Assembly: GCA_039934035.1 (NCBI GenBank)
Contig: JBDTMZ010000159.1
Span: forward strand, 1 to 64,000
Reading direction: 5' to 3'
Length of the DNA stretch: 64,000 nt
Source of the DNA: Solibacter sp039934035
GTDB lineage: Bacteria; Acidobacteriota; Terriglobia; Bryobacterales; Bryobacteraceae
In this document: in pieces, positions 58,864-64,000 of the stretch
How positions within the stretch are numbered: position 1 is the stretch's first letter
Layout: each line of letters starts with the position of its first letter
Notes under the pieces: model-generated
The model's input: the letters and a program-made list of their open reading frames with translations, nothing else
What the model was told of the DNA's origin: nothing
Database searches by the model: none
Made by a program: the position numbers and the translations under genes

Positions 58864-60056
58864 TTCGACTCCTTCTTCTTGGTGGCCTTGGCCGGCTGCC
58901 GGAACAACAGCGGTGCAAACTCGTGCAGGCAGCGGCGCCAGGTCTGAAATTCGTGTGCGGTGCCGGGCGATTCGAAGTAGCCGGAATGAATGCCCGCCTT
59001 GTCCAACTGTGCGCGCACCTCTTTAGTGCGGTTAAAGAAATTCGCCTCCTCCGTACCGACGCCGAACCAGAACAGGTGCACCTTGTCGTTGAAGGCGGCG
59101 CCCTGCGCGGCAATGGCGTCCACCTGCGCTTGCGCGGCCGCCATCGGCGTCCCGCTGAACATCCCGATGTACGAGAACTGGTCGAGGTGGGTGGGAGCGA
59201 TCTGGAAAGTCTGCATGCCGCCCATGGAGAGTCCGGCCATGGCGCGGTGATCGCGGTCCGCGACGGTGCGGAATTTGGCGTCGATTTCGGGGATGACTTC
59301 CTTCACCAGCATTTCCTCGAACGCCGCGAAGCGGTTGGCCGCGGCCGGCTGTCCGGGAACTGCCGGCCCTGCCGGTGGAGCACCCGCGCGCGTGGCAAAT
59401 CCGTTATTCATCACGATGATCATCGGGACCGCTTTGTTACCGGCAATCAGATTATCAAGAATGAACTGCGCGCGTCCGGCATGCGTCCACTCGGCTTCGT
59501 CTTCGCCCGCGCCGTGCTGCAGGTAGAGCACGGGGTAGCGCCCGCGCACATTGGCGTCGTAATCCGGCGGCGTGTAGATGAACATGCGCCGCCAGGTTCC
59601 GGTCACCTTCGAATAAAAGTGGTGCTGAAGCACGTGGCCGTGGGGCACTTCTTTGAGGTCGTAATAGTCCTCGCCGGGCGAGGGTACATCGATGGCCGTT
59701 TTGATGCCATTGCTGTAAAAGGTCTCGGTGCCCGGGTCCACCGTGGCGAGTCCATCAACGATCATCTGGTAATACTGCAGGCCCGGGCCGGGATTCGGAA
59801 TCACGGCGTCCCACGTGCCTTCGGGCTTTTTCGTCAGGTCGTAGGTCTTGTTGGTGGCGCCGATCTTGACCTGCACCTTCTGCGCAGCAGGCGCTTTGAA
59901 CTGAAACCAGATGCGGCCGTCTTTGTGGATTTTGGGAAACTCGGCCAGGCGATGCGTGGTGCTGGTGGGGCGAAACTCGCCCGCATCGGCAGGCTGACCC
60001 CACGCTTGACAGGCGAGGGCCGCGGCGATAGCGGAAACAGCGATTCGGGTTCGCAT
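58860..60056 (-). CDS. Secreted CE1-type esterase with N-terminal E-set domain (second copy)
   Basis: This 398-residue exported esterase has the same layout as 33973-35172: signal peptide (about 1-20), E-set/CBM48-like domain (about 28-130: IWFQFKAPAAQKVQVKIG) and an alpha/beta hydrolase domain. The catalytic Ser is in GLSMGGMQT and the His in GTAHEFQTWR. The tail is Lys-rich. It is the first gene of a pair with the type-B carboxylesterase, with a 4-nt overlap. An interspersed inverted repeat lies 136 bp upstream of its start. Confidence 0.88.
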   Translation of the reverse strand: MRTRIAVSAIAAALACQAWGQPADAGEFRPTSTTHRLAEFPKIHKDGRIWFQFKAPAAQKVQVKIGATNKTYDLTKKPEGTWDAVIPNPGPGLQYYQMIVDGLATVDPGTETFYSNGIKTAIDVPSPGEDYYDLKEVPHGHVLQHHFYSKVTGTWRRMFIYTPPDYDANVRGRYPVLYLQHGAGEDEAEWTHAGRAQFILDNLIAGNKAVPMIIVMNNGFATRAGAPPAGPAVPGQPAAANRFAAFEEMLVKEVIPEIDAKFRTVADRDHRAMAGLSMGGMQTFQIAPTHLDQFSYIGMFSGTPMAAAQAQVDAIAAQGAAFNDKVHLFWFGVGTEEANFFNRTKEVRAQLDKAGIHSGYFESPGTAHEFQTWRRCLHEFAPLLFRQPAKATKKKESK

Positions 60057-60191
60057 GCCTTATTCTATGTGCACGCGACGCGATGGGCGAGGGCAAATGC
60101 AGAAAAATCGCAGTGTACGTCTGCGAACCTGGCACACGCGCACATCGATCTTTGCACGAGAACTCATTGATACTTCGCGCTGAAAACTGAA

Positions 60192-60268
60192 TCACGCCAA
60201 GCTCGCCAAGTCGCCAAGGAAGACAGTGGACTCTTGGTTTTCTTGGCGTCCTGGCGAGCTTGGCGTGA
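60192..60268. repeat. Inverted repeat of the GCCAAG/CTTGGCG family
   Basis: Arms 60192-60221 and 60239-60268 pair over 30 nt with three mismatches and a 17-nt loop. They share word composition with the repeat at 45450-45574. It lies in the 259-bp gap between the esterase pair and the ABC permease; nothing else is recognised there. Confidence 0.75.
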
Positions 60269-60315
60269 GACCGTTTTGTTTCGCGCACGAACAGAATCAC
60301 CCCGCACCCCTTCGC

Positions 60316-61629
60316 CTAATCCGGAATCTTGCCCATCAGGCGAGCGAGGTGCGCATACAGGACACTCCGCTGGCGCACCAGGCGCTGCGGTGGGTGACGA
60401 TAGAGGCCGAGTTCGGGAGCCTTTACGGGCGTCTCGCCGTCTTCCGGTGCGAGTATGATCCACGCGAGCGCCTGGCGTGCAACGGCGGATGCGAACGCGC
60501 TACCAATCTGTTGGAACACCAGGCGCGCCAAATCCGCTTCGCGCGAATCGGCGGTAAGATCCGCGATCGCGGCTACGGCGACCAGGTTGCGAATGCTCTG
60601 TCCGGCATCGTCGAGGCGGGCTTGCGGCCAGCGGCTCAGCTTGCCGGTAAGATCGCGATATTGCGCTAAATCCGCGGACGCCGGTGCCAGGCGCGCCACC
60701 AGATCGTTGTCCGCTGGCAGCCCTTCGAAACGGATTTGGCCGATCTCCGCATCGGTGATGTTCGCCCACGCTGCGGATGCCGGCGACACAGGCTGCAGAT
60801 GACCGGTCTGCCAGGCGAAGACTCCGACGCCTCCCCACACGGCGAGTGCGAGGGCGACCCACCCGCGCGAGGCACGCCCGATCCCCCGGCCGGCTTCCCA
60901 GCGAAACAGTTTGCTGCCGGCGATTCCCGCGGCCGCGCCGATCACGGCCAGGGCGCACAAGCGGAACCCGGCACCGCGCAGTCCGTCGGGCCCGTCAAAC
61001 GTGGGCTGCAGCAATTCCACTGAATAGCGGCCGGGCATGAAACCGGCGAGCCGTTGCGCCCAGACCGGGAGAGCCGCGAGAGGAACCCCGACACCGCCGA
61101 TCATCAGCATGGGCAGGAAGATGCACTGCCCGAGCGCCTGCACCGCGGGCACGCTGTCCGCCAGCGCTGCGATCAGCAAGCCGATGCCCAGAAAAGCAGC
61201 AGTCACGAAGAGGAAGGCCAGACCCGCAGCCCAGGGATGCGCGGGCAGGGGAGTGCCATGAATCGCGCGTGCGAGGACGAGTTGCACGAGTACGGACGAA
61301 GCTACGATGAGGACGCGCGCGGTCATGGCGCTCAGCACCAGCCACGCGGTGGGGACGGGCAGCAAGCGATAGGTCCGCCAGATGCCGCGCTCGCGCTCTG
61401 CCACCAGCGTGGTGGGGAGTCCGAAGCACGCGCCGCCCAGGATCGTAATGGTGACCAGTTGCCCCATGCGCGCCAGCAGAGGCGGATCGTCGCCGCGGAA
61501 AACGCTGCCGAACGTGAGCAGAAAAATGATGGGGACCAGATAGGCGTATACGATCGCCTGCGCGCTAGAGAAGGTCAGGTGGATGGTGAGCAGAAAATGG
61601 CGCAAACAGCCGCGCAGGCGGGCCTTCAT
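60316..61629 (-). CDS. ABC-2-type transporter permease with C-terminal extension
   Basis: The protein has 437 residues. Six hydrophobic helices occupy about residues 20-235, with the ABC-2 patterns TLVAERERGIWRTYRLLPVP and FLPMLMIGGVGVP. A seventh helix (about 255-275) is followed by a C-terminal domain of about 160 residues (LPADNDLVARLAPASADLAQ) that I do not recognise and that is not typical of ABC-2 permeases. It overlaps the ATPase gene by 4 nt. Together they form a small exporter, for a drug, lipid or polysaccharide. Confidence 0.87.
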   Translation of the reverse strand: MKARLRGCLRHFLLTIHLTFSSAQAIVYAYLVPIIFLLTFGSVFRGDDPPLLARMGQLVTITILGGACFGLPTTLVAERERGIWRTYRLLPVPTAWLVLSAMTARVLIVASSVLVQLVLARAIHGTPLPAHPWAAGLAFLFVTAAFLGIGLLIAALADSVPAVQALGQCIFLPMLMIGGVGVPLAALPVWAQRLAGFMPGRYSVELLQPTFDGPDGLRGAGFRLCALAVIGAAAGIAGSKLFRWEAGRGIGRASRGWVALALAVWGGVGVFAWQTGHLQPVSPASAAWANITDAEIGQIRFEGLPADNDLVARLAPASADLAQYRDLTGKLSRWPQARLDDAGQSIRNLVAVAAIADLTADSREADLARLVFQQIGSAFASAVARQALAWIILAPEDGETPVKAPELGLYRHPPQRLVRQRSVLYAHLARLMGKIPD

Positions 61630-62567
61630 CCTACGCCTCCGGGCCAGGGCCTGCCCGTGAGTTCGATGAACACGTCTTCCAGGGAAGGGCGGCGCAATGC
61701 GACGTCCAGCAGTTCCGCGGACGCCTCATCGGCGCGCCGCACCACCTCCGCGAGCAGCAGATTGGGCGCGCTGGTTTCGAGCGTCCAGATGCCGGCATTG
61801 CATGTCGCGCCCATTATGCCGGGCAGATGATCGACCTGCGCAGCTTGCAACGGTGGGGCGGTACGCACAGTCACGCGGGCGGGAGTTTGTGCGCGCGCGA
61901 TCAGTTCCGCGGGGGTGGCGAGCGCGACGATGCGGCCGCGGTCCATGATGGCGAGCCGGTCGCAGAGCTGCTCCGCCTCTTCCATGTCGTGCGTGCTGAG
62001 CAGGACGGCCCGGCCTTCGCCGCGCATTTCGCGGATCGCGGCGCGCAATTCCCGCCGCGCCTGTGGATCGAGTCCCGCACTGGGTTCGTCGAGCACCAGC
62101 AGTTGCGGACGGTGGATGACCGCGATCGCAAGCAGCAGTCGCTGCCGCTGTCCGCCCGATAGCTCGCTGAAGGGTGCGTCCGCTTTGCCGTCGAGCTGGA
62201 AGCGGGCCAGCAAGTCATCGGTCGCGACCGGGTCGTCGTAGAACGCGCCGAACAGATCGAGCGCCTGCCGCGGCGTGATTTTGTCCTGCAGGGTCGCCGC
62301 CTGCAACTGCGCGCCTACCAGCAGTTTCACTTGCAGGGCGTGCCGTTGCACGTCGAGTCCCGCGATGCGAATCGAGCCGCGGTCAGGTTGCCGCAAGCCG
62401 AGCACGCATTCGAGAGTGGTCGATTTGCCGGCGCCGTTCGGCCCCAGCAGTCCGAAAATCTGGCCCGCGCCAATTTCGAAACTGACGCCGCATACCGCCT
62501 CGGTGCTGCCGTACCGTTTCGATAAATCGGTGACGGCGACGAGTGCGGCGTGGGAGGGCGGGTTCAT
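61626..62567 (-). CDS. ABC transporter ATP-binding protein
   Basis: This 313-residue ATPase of an ABC-2 exporter has Walker A GPNGAGKST, signature LSGGQRQRL, Walker B LLVLDEPSAGLD and the H-loop STHDMEE, all intact. The C-terminal about 85 residues (ARVTVRTAPPLQAAQVDHLP) form the extension common in the drug-export/DUF4162 group. I chose ATG 62567, preceded by GAGGGG; an upstream in-frame start is unsupported. It overlaps the permease start. The 216 bp upstream to the next gene contain no clear element. Confidence 0.94.
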   Translation of the reverse strand: MNPPSHAALVAVTDLSKRYGSTEAVCGVSFEIGAGQIFGLLGPNGAGKSTTLECVLGLRQPDRGSIRIAGLDVQRHALQVKLLVGAQLQAATLQDKITPRQALDLFGAFYDDPVATDDLLARFQLDGKADAPFSELSGGQRQRLLLAIAVIHRPQLLVLDEPSAGLDPQARRELRAAIREMRGEGRAVLLSTHDMEEAEQLCDRLAIMDRGRIVALATPAELIARAQTPARVTVRTAPPLQAAQVDHLPGIMGATCNAGIWTLETSAPNLLLAEVVRRADEASAELLDVALRRPSLEDVFIELTGRPWPGGVG

Positions 62568-62783
62568 CGCGGACCCCTCACCGTAGCACACTCGCGTAGA
62601 GGCGTCCCTGGCGACTGCATCGCTCGCGCACGCATCGCCGCGGGCTCGGGGCAACGCACTTTCCGCCTCTGCGTGGCCGGGTGGGCGCGAGCCAGAATGC
62701 GCACCGCACGCGCCCGCCCGCCATCGTAATTTCGCCTACAGTCGCGTTGCAGAGCGCTGTCCGTGCGCGCGGCCGGCCCCGAT

Positions 62784-64000
62784 CTACTGTCTGATTCCGG
62801 TAGGTTTGAATTCGCCGCCCTTCACCAGAAGATCCAGAATTTCGCGTTGCCGCGCGGGGCAGGCCGCGCCCTTCTGCGGCGTCAGGTTGTCGTGCTCGGA
62901 TTCGATCATCGGCAGCGGTTCCTTCGGCGCGTTGATCTGGTTCAATGCGGTCCAGACGCCCGCGGGCGGTGAAATTGTATCGATGAAACCCATCCCCGCC
63001 ATGATCGGCGCCTTGATGCGCGAAGCGAAGTTGATGGTGTCGAAATAGATGGCCGCCTTCATCACGTCCGGATTGTCCGATGGCCAGTTCGGATAGCCGG
63101 CCTTGCGGCCATGCAGATCGCCATTGGCGTCCGCCCCGGCCGGTACGCAAACCAGGATGGCGGTGATTTTTTCGGGCCGCAATCCGGCCAGCACGAGACT
63201 CTGTTGGCCGCCCATACTGCCGCCCATCAGCACGATGGTCTTACCGTCCCAGTCCGGCCGCGTCAGCAGGTAATCCAGCGCCCGCGAGTCGCGCAGATAC
63301 ATATTCAGGAAGTACGATTTCTCGCGATCCGTATTGCCGACAGCCTGGTAGCCGCGCGGGACAGTGCCGGCGGGGTCGGACGGCAGCTTGTCGTGCGAAT
63401 CGACGTTGATCATCAGCCATCCCTCGGCGGCGCGCTGCGCGGCGCCGCGAGCATTCAACGCATACACGCCGGCATATTGCAGCTGGATGACCGCCGGGAA
63501 TTTACCTTCCTTCGCGGGCTTGGCGATGTAGCCGTGCGTTTTCGACCCGAGCGCATCCAGCACGAACATGTTCAACTCGACGCCCGGCACGTCGGTCTCC
63601 ACCGGCGTGAGCGCGGCGTTGACCGGCACCTTGGCCTGTTCGGCGAGTTTGCCATCCCAGAAGGCGTCGAAATCTTCGGGACGCGGCGTGGAGAGTCCCA
63701 GCTTCTGCGGCGCGACGGCTGCGCCCACCGCATAGAATCCGGTATTGCGTCCGGCATTGCCGCCCTGAAAACGCGACGGCGGCCCCCCGCGGCCTCCACC
63801 CCCCGCGGCAGGAGCGGCGGGAGCCGGCGGTGCGGCGGCGGGAGCCACGTCCGCAGCGGCCGGCTTGGGATTTAGTTCCTCCACCGCTTCCACGGCGACG
63901 TAGATCATCTCCGGTTGGTCGCCCTTGATCTCGATGGTGTCCTTGCCCGTGGTGAGGTCCAGCTTGCCCTCTTTGAGCACCACCGCATTATTGCGGCGGA
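62784..64000 (-). CDS. Secreted alpha/beta hydrolase (acetylxylan-esterase-like), N-terminus cut by window edge
   Basis: The frame is open to the window end (reading RRNNAVVLKEGK before the first GTG), so the N-terminus is missing and the length is at least 405 residues. A Pro/Ala/Gly-rich linker (about residues 43-70 of the visible part) precedes the hydrolase, which shows LSTPRPEDFDAFWDGKLAE as in acetylxylan esterases and cephalosporin deacetylases, the nucleophile elbow LMGGSMGGQQ, and ESEHDNLTP near the end with the likely acid and His. It belongs to the esterase-rich right end of the window. Confidence 0.85.
   Translation of the reverse strand, partial: RRNNAVVLKEGKLDLTTGKDTIEIKGDQPEMIYVAVEAVEELNPKPAAADVAPAAAPPAPAAPAAGGGGRGGPPSRFQGGNAGRNTGFYAVGAAVAPQKLGLSTPRPEDFDAFWDGKLAEQAKVPVNAALTPVETDVPGVELNMFVLDALGSKTHGYIAKPAKEGKFPAVIQLQYAGVYALNARGAAQRAAEGWLMINVDSHDKLPSDPAGTVPRGYQAVGNTDREKSYFLNMYLRDSRALDYLLTRPDWDGKTIVLMGGSMGGQQSLVLAGLRPEKITAILVCVPAGADANGDLHGRKAGYPNWPSDNPDVMKAAIYFDTINFASRIKAPIMAGMGFIDTISPPAGVWTALNQINAPKEPLPMIESEHDNLTPQKGAACPARQREILDLLVKGGEFKPTGIRQ

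Noticed and set aside
1..64000. tRNA and rRNA genes
   Set aside because: A by-eye search for T-loop signatures (GGTTCGAATC) and rRNA-like stretches gave no cloverleaf; tRNAscan-SE would be decisive.

Overview
The window is high-GC (about 62%), densely coded bacterial chromosome. It is most consistent with an acidobacterium of the Solibacter/Bryobacter type. This is inferred from gene content: a secreted protein ending in the Solibacter-type C-terminal domain (TIGR03437-like), a winged-helix regulator of the kind common in Acidobacteria, S46 peptidase, PafA-like phosphatase, many secreted carboxylesterases, TonB/ExbBD systems and carboxypeptidase-regulatory-like proteins. No rRNA, tRNA or CRISPR was seen.

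Layout. 1-6.5 kb: a TonB tail, ExbB, two ExbD and a TPR lipoprotein, then a bifunctional (p)ppGpp enzyme, a DUF971 protein and a second tonB facing back. 6.7-16.4 kb: leucyl aminopeptidase, a HEAT/VWA-like protein divergent from aconitase, a zinc-ribbon membrane protein, a VOC protein, an S46 peptidase and a PRC-barrel protein. 16.8-21.7 kb: a carboxypeptidase-regulatory-like protein, then hypothetical-folD-coaE-htrA ending in a strong terminator. 21.7-28 kb: an AT-hook-like protein, an SSS plus APC transporter pair, a TPR-like exported protein, an FmdB-like protein and a PilZ protein. 28.3-32.6 kb: phosphatase, orphan groES, Skp/OmpH, a membrane protein, citrate synthase and a zinc-motif protein. 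32.9-38.7 kb: a minus-strand block with a TAXI binding protein, an esterase, GH43 and a type-B carboxylesterase, suited to plant polysaccharide side-chain removal. 39-45.3 kb: accessory DNA with HigBA and HicBA toxin-antitoxin modules, a TIGR03437-like protein, an orphan primase-helicase and an outer-membrane barrel. 45.8-51 kb: a sugar operon (DapA-like aldolase, FGGY kinase, transaldolase) next to a membrane-anchored winged-helix regulator with two malectin domains. 51.1-57.1 kb: BrnTA and VapBC modules around an unusual three-gene redox cluster and an esterase. 57.2-64 kb: further secreted esterases and an ABC-2 exporter.

Most unusual. At 51.9-55.2 kb, an acyl-CoA-dehydrogenase-like flavoprotein lacking the usual catalytic Glu, a PhnD-like binding protein with no signal peptide and no transporter, and a degenerate TusA-like domain fused to a diiron four-helix bundle form a tight operon. 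Its roughly 130-nt leader can fold into two mutually exclusive hairpins. I do not know its function; oxidative sulfur or phosphonate chemistry is a guess. Second, several housekeeping genes (acnA, groES, folD, hicB and the gene at 30765) have a -10 hexamer ending 7-8 nt before the start codon, which implies leaderless mRNAs. Third, HigBA is flanked by 27-bp direct repeats. Several palindromic intergenic repeat families recur across the window.
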